Shown one piece after another: positions 25,910 through 34,910 of a DNA stretch of 64,000 nt. Source of the DNA: Streptomyces cellostaticus (GTDB taxonomy: Bacteria > Actinomycetota > Actinomycetes > Streptomycetales > Streptomycetaceae); contig NZ_JALLIN010000003.1 in NCBI RefSeq assembly GCF_023630175.1, forward strand, positions 124,001 to 188,000. Reading direction: 5' to 3'. The stretch's first letter is position 1; every line of letters begins with the position of its first letter. The notes beneath the pieces were generated by a model that worked only from the letters and a program-made list of their open reading frames with translations, ran no database searches and was not told the origin of the DNA. The translations under genes were made by a program, and so were the position numbers.

Positions 25910-27193
25910 ATGGCTGTGCAGACAGTTGCAAGCACCAGCAATCCCGCCGTCGACCTCGGTCCCGCCGCTGCCCTGAGCTGTCGCGAATGCGGCCACCGGG
26001 TACCCCTCGGACCGGTCTTCGCGTGCGAGGAGTGTTTCGGCCCGCTGGAGATCGCCTACGACTTCTCCGCCTACGACAGCGAGGAACTGCGCCGGCGCAT
26101 CGAGGCGGGCCCCGCGAACATCTGGCGCTACGCGCCCCTGCTGCCCGTCCCCTCCGACGTGGCCGGGAAGCCGAACCTCAACCCCGGCTGGACCGAGCTC
26201 GTCAAGGCCGACAACCTGGCCCGCGAGCTGGGCGTCACCGGCGGGCTGTACGTGAAGGACGACTCCGGCAACCCGACGCACTCCTTCAAGGACCGCGTCG
26301 TCGCCCAGGCCCTGGAGGCCGCGCGCGCCTTCGGCTTCACCACCCTGTCCTGCTCCTCCACCGGCAACCTCGCCGGCGCCGTCGGCGCCGCCGCCGCCCG
26401 GGCCGGCTTCCGTTCCTGCGTGTTCATCCCGCACGACCTGGAGCAGGGCAAGGTCGTCATGGCCGCGGTGTACGGCGGCGAACTCGTCGGCATCGAGGGC
26501 AACTACGACGACGTGAACCGTTTCTGCTCCGAGCTGATCGGCGATCCCGCCGGTGAGGGCTGGGGCTTCGTCAACGTCAACCTGCGGCCGTACTACGCCG
26601 AGGGCTCCAAGACGCTGGCGTACGAGATCTGCGAGCAGCTCGGCTGGCGGCTGCCGGACCAGATCGTGGTCCCGATCGCCTCCGGCTCCCAGCTCACCAA
26701 GATCGACAAGGGTCTGCAGGAGCTGATCGGGCTCGGCCTGGTCGAGGACAGGCCGTACAAGATCTTCGGCGCCCAGGCCGCGGGCTGCTCGCCGGTGTCG
26801 ACCGCGTACAAGGCGGGCCACGACGTCGTGCGGCCGCAGAAGCCCGACACCATCGCCAAGTCCCTCGCCATCGGCAACCCGGCCGACGGGCCGTACGTCC
26901 TGGACATCGCCCGCCGCACCGGCGGAGCGGTGGAGGACGTGACGGACGAGGAGGTCGTGGACGCCATCAAGCTGCTGGCCCGGACCGAGGGCATCTTCGC
27001 GGAGACGGCGGGCGGGGTGACCGTCGGCGTCACCCGCAAGCTGCTCAAGGAGGGTGTGCTGGATCCGGCGAAGACCACCGTCGTCCTCAACACCGGCGAC
27101 GGCCTCAAGACCCTCGACGCGGTGGCCGGCACCGGCCTCACCGCCACCATCCGCCCGAACCTGGACTCCTTCCGAGAGGCTGGCCTCGCATGA
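25910..27193 (+). CDS. thrC: Threonine synthase
   Basis: A 427-residue fold-type II PLP enzyme. The PLP lysine is Lys127 in GNPTHSFKDRVV; the phosphate loop is SSTGNLAGAVGAAAA, and substrate-binding segments follow. The N-terminus has a zinc-ribbon-like CRECGH...CEECFGPLE segment, common to the actinobacterial long form. It converts O-phosphohomoserine to threonine. Start ATG 25910 is chosen because the upstream in-frame codons lie inside the riboswitch P1 stem. It overlaps the next gene by 4 bp and is under the SAM riboswitch, which is unusual for threonine synthesis. Confidence 0.93.
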   Translation: MAVQTVASTSNPAVDLGPAAALSCRECGHRVPLGPVFACEECFGPLEIAYDFSAYDSEELRRRIEAGPANIWRYAPLLPVPSDVAGKPNLNPGWTELVKADNLARELGVTGGLYVKDDSGNPTHSFKDRVVAQALEAARAFGFTTLSCSSTGNLAGAVGAAAARAGFRSCVFIPHDLEQGKVVMAAVYGGELVGIEGNYDDVNRFCSELIGDPAGEGWGFVNVNLRPYYAEGSKTLAYEICEQLGWRLPDQIVVPIASGSQLTKIDKGLQELIGLGLVEDRPYKIFGAQAAGCSPVSTAYKAGHDVVRPQKPDTIAKSLAIGNPADGPYVLDIARRTGGAVEDVTDEEVVDAIKLLARTEGIFAETAGGVTVGVTRKLLKEGVLDPAKTTVVLNTGDGLKTLDAVAGTGLTATIRPNLDSFREAGLA

Positions 27194-27465
27194 GCGTGAC
27201 CGTTCGCATCCCCACCATCCTGCGCACCTACACCGGCGGGCAGGCCGAGGTCGCCGCCGAGGGCGCGAACCTCGCCGAGGTCATCGAGAACCTGGAGAAG
27301 AACCACACCGGGATCGCCGCGCGGGTGCTGGACGACCAGGGCAGGCTGCGCCGCTTCGTCAACGTGTACGTCAACGACGACGACGTCCGTTTCGAGCAGG
27401 GGCTGCAGACGGCGACCCCGGACGGCGCCGGTGTCTCCATCATTCCGGCCGTCGCCGGCGGCTGA
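27190..27465 (+). CDS. MoaD/ThiS-family sulfur-carrier protein (CysO-like)
   Basis: A 91-residue ubiquitin-like protein (VTVRIPTILRTYTGGQAEV, later VSIIPAVAGG) ending in the Gly-Gly tail needed for thiocarboxylate formation. It is similar to CysO/MoaD2-type carriers that deliver sulfide for cysteine or thio-metabolite synthesis. The ATG overlaps the thrC stop as ATGA, so the two proteins are translationally coupled and share the SAM riboswitch. No MEC protease or cysM gene is adjacent. Carrier function is well supported; which pathway it serves is inference. Confidence 0.87.
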   Translation: MSVTVRIPTILRTYTGGQAEVAAEGANLAEVIENLEKNHTGIAARVLDDQGRLRRFVNVYVNDDDVRFEQGLQTATPDGAGVSIIPAVAGG

Positions 27466-27488
27466 CAGAATGACCGATCATTACCTTT

Positions 27489-27504
27489 GGTAACGCCGGT
27501 TACC
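27489..27504. promoter_or_regulatory. Short inverted repeat after the sulfur-carrier gene
   Basis: GGTAAC (27489-27494) and GTTACC (27499-27504) with a GCCG spacer, preceded by a further TTACC half-site. It lies 24 bp past the stop codon and just before the terminator. It could be a protein-binding site or part of a 3' structure; nothing more can be said. Confidence 0.3.
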
Positions 27505-27519
27505 GATTGTTCATTGAAT

Positions 27520-27550
27520 GGCCCCCTCCGCGAGAGAAGCGGAGGGGGCC
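27520..27550 (+). terminator. Terminator of the thrC operon
   Basis: Perfect 12-bp arms GGCCCCCTCCGC (27520-27531) and GCGGAGGGGGCC (27539-27550), loop GAGAGAA. A strong rho-independent-type hairpin. Confidence 0.85.
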
Positions 27551-27908
27551 AATCTATGTGATTGAGCACGGTAGAGTTGGGGAACCCGCTCCCGGGCCGT
27601 GGGACGGGGGCCTTGGATTCACCGCGGCGCACCCGGCGAGAAGTAGCCAAACTGTGGGTGTTTTATGCGGCTTTTGCGCATTTCATGGGGCCCGACTTGC
27701 CCTGAATTCGGACGAATTTACGCTACATTCCGGACCGTTGACGTCCATATTTCTCGTCCGATTGACCTGTTGCAGAGGGCAGTTGGGCAGATACATTCAG
27801 CGGCGGTCGACGCGTTCCGGCGCACGCCCCCGACCAATGGGGGGTGAGGTCTGACCCGGGTCCGCGAAGTGTGGATCTGTGCAAGGGCCAGTAATAGGGG
27901 AGTTAGGC
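27551..27908. other. Long untranslated leader and promoter region of the cold-shock gene
   Basis: No gene was seen here. The stretch from about 27655 to 27800 is clearly AT-richer than its surroundings, with possible TTGCCC/TACGCT and TTGACG/TTGACC promoter hexamers, none convincing. A long 5' leader is common for cspA-type genes, where it acts as a temperature-responsive RNA structure. Confidence 0.5.
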
Positions 27909-28112
27909 ATGGCTCAGGGCACCGTCAAGTGGTTCAACGCGGAGAAGGGGTACGGCTTCATCGCGGTCGACGGTGGTGCGGACGTATTCGTCCACTACAG
28001 CGCCATTCAGATGGACGGCTACCGCACCCTGGAAGAGGGTCAGCGGGTGGAGTTCGAGATCTCGCAGGGCCAGAAGGGCCCGCAGGCCGACATGGTTCGC
28101 CTCAGCGCCTGA
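27909..28112 (+). CDS. Cold-shock protein, CspA family
   Basis: A 67-residue single cold-shock domain with both RNP motifs: KGYGFI (RNP-1) and VFVHYS (RNP-2), in the standard frame [20 protein letters not shown]. It binds single-stranded RNA and DNA and melts mRNA structure. The ATG at 27909 has GGGGAG seven bases upstream. It belongs to the scoF/csp group with many paralogues in Streptomyces; a second, longer one is at 50344. It is monocistronic, with a strong terminator. Confidence 0.95.
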   Translation: MAQGTVKWFNAEKGYGFIAVDGGADVFVHYSAIQMDGYRTLEEGQRVEFEISQGQKGPQADMVRLSA

Positions 28113-28125
28113 ACGCTGCTTGCAC

Positions 28126-28161
28126 GAAGGGCCCGCACCTCGCACAGGGTGCGGGCCCTTC
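28126..28161 (+). terminator. Terminator of the cold-shock gene
   Basis: Perfect 14-bp arms GAAGGGCCCGCACC (28126-28139) and GGTGCGGGCCCTTC (28148-28161) with an 8-nt loop. Confidence 0.85.
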
Positions 28162-28271
28162 GCCGTGCCCGCGGCGGGACCTCGCCCGCGGGGCCGGCGG
28201 CGCCCGCGGGGCCCCGGGGCGCGCCCCCCTGTTCGCCCGGGGCTGAGTGTGTCCGCAACCCCCGGGAGGCG

Positions 28272-28298
28272 CTTGCACTCGACCATGCCGAGTGCTAA
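28272..28298. promoter_or_regulatory. CIRCE element 1 (HrcA operator) upstream of groEL
   Basis: CTTGCACTC (28272-28280), nine-base spacer, GAGTGCTAA (28290-28298). This matches the CIRCE consensus TTAGCACTC-N9-GAGTGCTAA with two differences in the left arm. HrcA represses class I heat-shock genes through this site. Confidence 0.88.
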
Positions 28299-28306
28299 TC
28301 ATTGCG

Positions 28307-28333
28307 TTAGCACTCTGAAGGTGAGAGTGACAG
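28307..28333. promoter_or_regulatory. CIRCE element 2, imperfect, upstream of groEL
   Basis: A perfect left arm TTAGCACTC (28307-28315), nine-base spacer, and a weaker right arm GAGTGACAG (28325-28333). The right arm of element 1 and the left arm of element 2 also form a perfect 9-bp dyad across an 8-nt gap. The groEL start codon is 126 bp further on. Confidence 0.75.
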
Positions 28334-28350
28334 AAGGACCGGGTCGGTGA

Positions 28351-30081
<1,731 letters not shown>

Positions 30082-30106
30082 TCCCGCGCGGATCGGCCTG
30101 TCCTTT

Positions 30107-30150
30107 CCGAGGGCGGCACTCCCTGCCACGGCAGGGGGTGCCGCCCTCGG
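30107..30150 (+). terminator. Terminator of groEL
   Basis: Arms of 21 bp, 30107-30127 and 30130-30150, complementary apart from one G-T wobble, with a 2-nt loop: a very stable hairpin 25 bp after the stop. Confidence 0.88.
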
Positions 30151-30284
30151 GCGTGTCCGGGATCACAGCGCTCCCCGGCCCCGACGGGAATGCGCGACCG
30201 CCGCTGGGAGGTTGCTTAAGGAGCTGCAACAATGCGTGCGCACATACCAGTCGGTTTACCGAGTCGTCCCCGAGGAGCCCCCAC

Positions 30285-31409
30285 GTGACCGTCACGCCGC
30301 CTCCCGCGTCCCGCGCGGCCCAGATCCTCTCCCGCCCGATCACCCTGGGCGGTCTCACCGTCCCCAACCGCATCGTGATGGCGCCGATGACCCGGATGTT
30401 CTCCCCGGGCGGCGTTCCCGGCGAGGACGTGGTGTCCTACTACGCCCGGCGTGCCGCGGCGGGCGTCGGCCTGATCGTCACCGAGGGCACCTACGTCGGC
30501 CACGAGTCGGCCGGCGGCAGCAGCCGTGTGCCCCGGTTCCACGGCGAGGAGCAGCTCGCCGGCTGGGCGAAGGTCGTCGAGGCGGTGCACGAGGCGGGCG
30601 GCACCATCGTGCCGCAGCTCTGGCACATCGGCACGGTGCGCAAGCAGGGCCAGAACCCCAACCCGGACGCCCCCTCGCACGGCCCCTCCGGGCTGCGCGT
30701 CGACGGCGCCGAGGACGCCACGCCGATGACCCAGGACGACATCGACGCCGTCGTCGGCGCCTTCGCCCAGGCCGCGGCCGACGCCGAGCGCATCGGCTTC
30801 GACGGCGTGGAGCTGCACGGCGCCCACGGCTACCTGCTCGACCAGTTCCTGTGGGAGGGCACCAACCGCCGTACCGACGCCTACGGCGGCGACCCGGTCG
30901 CCCGCACCACCTTCGCCGCGCAGATCGTGGCGGCCGTCCGCGCCGCCGTCTCCCCGGACTTCCCGGTCATCTTCCGCTTCTCGCAGTGGAAGCAGGAGGC
31001 CTACGACGCCCGTCTCGCCGAGACCCCCGAGGAGCTGGAGGCCATCCTCGCCCCGCTGGTCGCCGCCGGTGTCGACGTCTTCCACGCCTCCACCCGCCGC
31101 TACTGGGTCCCCGAGTTCGAGGGCTCCGACCTGAACCTCGCCGGCTGGACGAAGAAGCTCACCGGCAAGCCGGTCATCAGCGTCGGCTCGGTCGGCCTCG
31201 ACGGCGACTTCATCACCGCCTTCCAGGGCCAGGGCTCCGAGGTCAAGGGCATCGACAACCTGCTGGACCGCCTGGAGGACGAGGAGTTCGACATGGTCGC
31301 CGTCGGCCGCGCCCTGCTCCAGGACCCCGAATGGGCGGCCAAGGTGCTCGACGACCGCTTCGACGAGCTGAAGCCGTACGACGCGGCGGCCCTGCAGACC
31401 CTGAGCTGA
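30285..31409 (+). CDS. NADH:flavin oxidoreductase, Old Yellow Enzyme family
   Basis: A 374-residue FMN TIM-barrel enzyme. It shows LGGLTVPNRIVMAPMTRMFS near the N-terminus, the flavin region VPQLWHIG, the active-site block GFDGVELHGAHGYLLDQFLW, and the C-terminal FMN-phosphate loop. Such enzymes reduce activated alkenes or, in a sub-branch, amine N-methyl groups; the substrate is unknown. GTG 30285 is chosen for the GAGGAG ten bases upstream. It is followed by a hairpin terminator and the second repeat copy. Confidence 0.9.
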   Translation: MTVTPPPASRAAQILSRPITLGGLTVPNRIVMAPMTRMFSPGGVPGEDVVSYYARRAAAGVGLIVTEGTYVGHESAGGSSRVPRFHGEEQLAGWAKVVEAVHEAGGTIVPQLWHIGTVRKQGQNPNPDAPSHGPSGLRVDGAEDATPMTQDDIDAVVGAFAQAAADAERIGFDGVELHGAHGYLLDQFLWEGTNRRTDAYGGDPVARTTFAAQIVAAVRAAVSPDFPVIFRFSQWKQEAYDARLAETPEELEAILAPLVAAGVDVFHASTRRYWVPEFEGSDLNLAGWTKKLTGKPVISVGSVGLDGDFITAFQGQGSEVKGIDNLLDRLEDEEFDMVAVGRALLQDPEWAAKVLDDRFDELKPYDAAALQTLS

Positions 31410-31453
31410 CGGCCAGGGGAGGCCCGGGGGCCTTCCGCCCGGATCAGGCCGGA

Positions 31454-31487
31454 TCCCTGATCGGGCCTGATCGGGCCTGATCAGGGA
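31454..31487 (+). terminator. Terminator after the OYE gene
   Basis: Arms TCCCTGATC (31454-31462) and GATCAGGGA (31479-31487), with repeated GGCCTGATCG units in the loop that allow alternative pairing. Confidence 0.65.
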
Positions 31488-31516
31488 GCGGGGTCCGGTA
31501 CCGGGGCACTGCGCTC

Positions 31517-31636
31517 GCCGCGCGCCGGCCGAGGGTCCCGGCACGTCCGGTACGGGGGCTTCCGGCCGGCACGCCGGGAGCACCCTGCGGACGCCGCTCC
31601 CCGACGGGCGGACCACCCCTCCGGTCACAGCACTAG
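31517..31636. repeat. Palindromic repeat element, copy 2 (partial)
   Basis: Residues from about 31517 to 31612 are homologous to 21568-21662 of copy 1. They are followed by the terminus CCGGTCACAGCACTAG (31621-31636), the reverse complement of the copy 1 left end CTAGTGCTGTGACCGG. The left terminus is missing here. The CTA at 31633-31635 serves as the stop codon (TAG) of the next gene on the minus strand. Confidence 0.65.
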
Positions 31637-32208
31637 AGGTTGCCCATCGGCTCGATGTCTACCTGGACGGGCGTCCCCCACACGCGCAGCACCTCGTAGT
31701 CGGTGAACTCGTGCACCAGCCGGTACGCCATCGCCGGCCGGGACCCGCGCCGCTGGGCGGCGAGATACGCCTCCGCCTCCCGCCGGTCCCGCCGGGGTGT
31801 CCCGCAGAGCTGCCACTCCCGCCCGTTCCACGCCTCCGGCAGCCACCGCTGCTGGGGCTGGGGGCGGTCGGCGCGCACTCCGTAGCGCGAGGACGTGCCG
31901 GCGGGCGCCTCTCCGGCCGGCGCCCGGCCCCCGCTCTGGTACTCCGAGCGCCGTGCGGCCCGCCTGCGGGTCTCGCAGAGCAGGCACAGGTCGGGCGCGC
32001 TCCTGTCGACGGGTCCGTGCGGATGCTCGGGGCAGCGGGTGCTGGGCGCCCCCGCCCCCACGGTCTCGTCCAGCAGGTCCAGGGCGCGCCGCAGATCGGC
32101 CTTGACCTCGTGCAGCCGGGCGTCCGGGGTGTCGGCGGAGAGGTTCTCCCCGTGCTCCCCGAGCAGCCTGAGAGCGCGTCCGAGGGCGGTGAGCTGGGCG
32201 TGGTTCAT
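31633..32208 (-). CDS. Conserved hypothetical protein with a CxxC pair
   Basis: A 191-residue protein with an N-terminal helical part (about 1-55, MNHAQLTALGRALRLLGEH), a segment with CPEHPHGP...CLLC (possible zinc site), and a C-terminal half with several aromatic residues (RWLPEAWNGREWQLCG). I do not recognise the family. The ATG at 32208 was chosen because upstream in-frame codons are Arg/Pro-rich. The stop codon is supplied by the repeat terminus, so the native C-terminus may have been altered. Confidence 0.6.
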   Translation of the reverse strand: MNHAQLTALGRALRLLGEHGENLSADTPDARLHEVKADLRRALDLLDETVGAGAPSTRCPEHPHGPVDRSAPDLCLLCETRRRAARRSEYQSGGRAPAGEAPAGTSSRYGVRADRPQPQQRWLPEAWNGREWQLCGTPRRDRREAEAYLAAQRRGSRPAMAYRLVHEFTDYEVLRVWGTPVQVDIEPMGNL

Positions 32209-32320
32209 GTCGGTCCGCGCAGTCCTTCGGCTTCTTCCGGGGCCAGGGTGGTGCCGGCCGGGGCCGGCGGTTCGACGGTAACGCCCCGGCGGCATCGGTA
32301 CGCCTCCCGCGGAGCGCCGG

Positions 32321-33244
32321 TCACGTGGCCGTGGCTCCCAGCGCCGCGCGCAGATGGCCGGCGGAGTCCGCCAGGCGCCGGACGGCCGTGGGGCCGTCGA
32401 CACCGGCGAGGACGATCAGGATCGCGGTCTTCACCTCGCCGCCGGCCTCGGTGAGCGCCCGCTCGATCTCCTCGTCGCAGGCCCCGGTGGCCAGGGACAC
32501 GATGCGCCGGGAGCGGGCCCGCAGCTTGGCGTTGGAGGCGCGGACGTCGACCATCAGGTTCCCGTACGTCTTGCCGAGCCGGATCATCGTGATCGTCGAC
32601 AGCATGTTGAGCACCAGTTTCTGTGCCGTGCCGGCCTTCAACCGGGTGGATCCGGTGAGCAGTTCGGGCCCGACGACGACCTCGATGCCATGCTCCGCGG
32701 CGGCCGCGAGCGGGCTGTGGGCGTTGCAGGACAGGCCGACGGTCAGGGCGCCGAGCGAGCGGGCGTGCTCGACGGCGCCGACGGCGTACGGGGTGCGGCC
32801 GGAGGCGGAGACGCCGACCACGGTGTCCTCGGGCCGGATCTTCAGCGCGTCCAGGTCCTCCTGGGCCAGTTCCGCGGAGTCCTCGGCGCCCTCGACCGAG
32901 GTGACCATCGCCTCGGGGCCGCCCGCGATCAGGCCGGCCACCTGGCCGGGCTCGGTGTTGAAGGTGGGCGGGCACTCGGAGGCGTCGAGGACGCCGAGCC
33001 GCCCGGCGGTGCCGGCGCCCGCGTAGACCAGGCGCCCGCCGTGCGCCATGCGCTCGGCCAGGGCGTCGATGGCGGCGGCGATCTGCGGCAGGCGCGCGGC
33101 GACGGCGGCGGGCACACCGGTGTCCTCGCCGTTCATGAGGCGGGCGATGTCGAGGGTGGGCAGCCGGTCGATCTCCGCGAGTTCCGGCCGGAAGGCTTCG
33201 GTGGTGAGGGACTCCAGCTCGTTGTGCAGGTCATGGGAGGTCAT
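32321..33244 (-). CDS. murQ: N-acetylmuramic acid 6-phosphate etherase
   Basis: A 307-residue SIS-domain lyase with the MurQ signatures GRLVYAGAGTAGRLGVLDASEC and PPTF (about 65-90), the VGVSASGRTPY phosphate loop, and TGSTRLKAGTAQKLVLNMLS. It cleaves the lactyl ether of MurNAc-6-P to give GlcNAc-6-P and D-lactate, recycling peptidoglycan and feeding the nagA pathway present in this window. The ATG at 33244 follows a C-rich leader with a weak ribosome-binding site. Its regulator gene lies directly upstream on the same strand. Confidence 0.94.
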   Translation of the reverse strand: MTSHDLHNELESLTTEAFRPELAEIDRLPTLDIARLMNGEDTGVPAAVAARLPQIAAAIDALAERMAHGGRLVYAGAGTAGRLGVLDASECPPTFNTEPGQVAGLIAGGPEAMVTSVEGAEDSAELAQEDLDALKIRPEDTVVGVSASGRTPYAVGAVEHARSLGALTVGLSCNAHSPLAAAAEHGIEVVVGPELLTGSTRLKAGTAQKLVLNMLSTITMIRLGKTYGNLMVDVRASNAKLRARSRRIVSLATGACDEEIERALTEAGGEVKTAILIVLAGVDGPTAVRRLADSAGHLRAALGATAT

Positions 33245-33278
33245 GGGGGGTGGCTCTCTCCGATTCGCGTGCTTGCAC

Positions 33279-34184
33279 TCACCTGGGGGTGGAGCGGTGC
33301 CGGTGCGCCAGCGCCTCGTAGGACGCGGCCAGCGCGGGCGCCGCACTGTCGTACGTCCGCTGTGCCACCCCGACGAACAGGCAGTCCACCACCAGGAGCT
33401 GACTCGTCCGGGAGGACATCGCGGCGGGCCGCAGCTCCGTCTCCCGTGACGTGGACGTCGTCAGTACGTGGTCGGCGTACTGCGTCACCGGCGAGTCGGG
33501 CCTGCCGGTGATGGCGACGGTGGTCGCCCCGCGGTCGAACGCGACCCGGAGCGGCTCGATGACGTCGCCGGTGGAACCCGAGTGGGTGATGGCGATCGCC
33601 ACATCACCCGGGCGCAGTTGCACCGCGTTGGTCACGGCGAGGTGCGGATCGCTGTGCGCGTGGGCTATGAGCCCGATCCGCAGCAGCTTCTGGGTGAGGT
33701 CCTGGGCGACGAGCCCGGAGGCGCCGATCCCGTACACATCGGTGCGGCGGGCGCCCGCGAGTGCGGTGACGGCCGCGCCGAGCTGCGCGGTGTCGAGTCC
33801 GGCGGCGGTGTCGGCGAGGGTCTGCTGCTCCTCGTAGGCGAGCTTGGCCACGACGTCGGCGATGGGGTCGTCCACCGCGATGTCCGTCGTGATCGCGGGT
33901 GCGCGGCCCGACTGCTGCTGGGCGGCGAGGCCGGCGAGGGCGAGGCGCAGATCACGGTATCCGGGGTAGCCGAGCAGGCGGGCGGTGCGGACGACCGTCG
34001 CCTCGCTGGTGCCGGTGAGTTCGGCGAGGCCGGTGACCGTGAGGGCGGCGCAGCCGGCCGGGTCGCCCGCGACGGCCTCGGCGACGCGCTGCATGGAACG
34101 GGTCATGGAGGGGGCGAGGGTGCGCACCTTCGCGGCGAGGGAGCCGCCCGGACCGCCGAAAATTTCCTTCACGTCCTGGGTCAC
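33279..34184 (-). CDS. RpiR/MurR-family transcriptional regulator
   Basis: A 301-residue regulator with an N-terminal HTH_6 domain (about 15-90, LAELTGTSEATVVRTARLLG) and a C-terminal SIS sugar-phosphate-binding domain (VYGIGASGLVAQDLTQKLLR, ITHSGSTGDVIEPL). Position just upstream of murQ (34 bp) points to control of MurNAc recycling with MurNAc-6-P or a related effector. The GTG at 34184 is the likely start. The candidate operator GAAAGATATTTTC lies at once upstream, so autoregulation is likely. Confidence 0.88.
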   Translation of the reverse strand: MTQDVKEIFGGPGGSLAAKVRTLAPSMTRSMQRVAEAVAGDPAGCAALTVTGLAELTGTSEATVVRTARLLGYPGYRDLRLALAGLAAQQQSGRAPAITTDIAVDDPIADVVAKLAYEEQQTLADTAAGLDTAQLGAAVTALAGARRTDVYGIGASGLVAQDLTQKLLRIGLIAHAHSDPHLAVTNAVQLRPGDVAIAITHSGSTGDVIEPLRVAFDRGATTVAITGRPDSPVTQYADHVLTTSTSRETELRPAAMSSRTSQLLVVDCLFVGVAQRTYDSAAPALAASYEALAHRHRSTPR

Positions 34185-34188
34185 CCAT

Positions 34189-34201
34189 GAAAGATATTTT
34201 C
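34189..34201. promoter_or_regulatory. Candidate operator for the RpiR-family regulator
   Basis: GAAAGATATTTTC is an AT-rich near-palindrome (five of six pairs), standing out in a very GC-rich region and located five bases upstream of the regulator start codon, between divergent genes. A related AAATTTCC block lies inside the first codons. Binding is inferred. Confidence 0.5.
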
Positions 34202-34240
34202 GTTTCGGTCCCGCGGTCAAGAGTGCGCACAATGGGACCC

Positions 34241-34624
34241 ATGGAGTCACTCACCCCGCTCGAGCAGGCCCTGCACGCGGCCCGCGCGCTGGTACTCGCC
34301 GATCTGGTCGCGGGCCGGGTCGCCGAGGCCGACGTGGTCTCCCTGGTGGAGAACTCCGTGGCCGAACGGCGCTGGTGGGTCGAGCAGTGGCCGGACGGCG
34401 CGCCCTTCCTGCCCGGACTGGTGGCGCAGGACGTCCAGGACGCGCTGCTGGAGCGGTACGGCCGCTGGCCGTTGTGCCCGGTGTGCGGCTCGGGCGACCC
34501 GCACGCCCTGGACGTGGAACCGGAACTGGGGCCCGACCCGTACTGGGTGTGCCACGAGGCGGGCGTCCAGGTCGCCTCGGTGGGGTCGCTGGGGCGTGCC
34601 CTGGGCGAGGCGCAGTCCTCGTGA
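34241..34624 (+). CDS. Conserved hypothetical protein with a zinc-ribbon-like motif
   Basis: A 127-residue acidic protein: an N-terminal helical region, then WPLCPVCGSGDPHAL...YWVCHE, a possible zinc-binding Cys/His set. Function unknown. Starts at 34241 or 34232 are both possible (two in-frame ATGs); earlier frames overlap the operator. It is followed 7 bp later by the DUF4031 gene, and the two are probably cotranscribed, divergent from the murQ regulator. Confidence 0.65.
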   Translation: MESLTPLEQALHAARALVLADLVAGRVAEADVVSLVENSVAERRWWVEQWPDGAPFLPGLVAQDVQDALLERYGRWPLCPVCGSGDPHALDVEPELGPDPYWVCHEAGVQVASVGSLGRALGEAQSS

Positions 34625-34631
34625 GGCGCCC

Positions 34632-34910
34632 GTGACCGTCTACGTCGACCCGCCGGCCTGGCCCGGCCACGGCCGCATGTGGTCGCACCTGGTCAGCGAC
34701 GTGTCCTACGACGAACTGCACCTGTTCGCAGCCGGGTTGGGCATGCCCCGGCGGGCCTTCGAGCGCGACCACTACGACCTCCCGTCGCACCGGTACGCGG
34801 ACGCGGTGGCCGCCGGGGCGGTGCAGGTCAGCAGCCGTGAGGTGGTGCGGCTGCTGCGTGCGTCCGGGCTGCGCAGGCGCAAGCGGGCCGCTCAGCGCCG
34901 CAGTTCGTAG
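34632..34910 (+). CDS. DUF4031 family protein
   Basis: A 92-residue protein starting VTVYVDPPAWPGHGRMWSHLVSD, the recognisable DUF4031 opening, with LHLFAAGLGMPRRAF and a basic tail. No function is known for the family. GTG 34632 has GAGG upstream and sits 7 bp after the preceding stop. Its 3' end overlaps the end of the convergent fusion gene by 19 bp. Confidence 0.85.
   Translation: MTVYVDPPAWPGHGRMWSHLVSDVSYDELHLFAAGLGMPRRAFERDHYDLPSHRYADAVAAGAVQVSSREVVRLLRASGLRRRKRAAQRRSS

Noticed and set aside
27760-27797. TTGACC ... GATACA promoter for the cold-shock gene
   Set aside because: The spacing between the hexamers is 22 bases, too long for a standard promoter.
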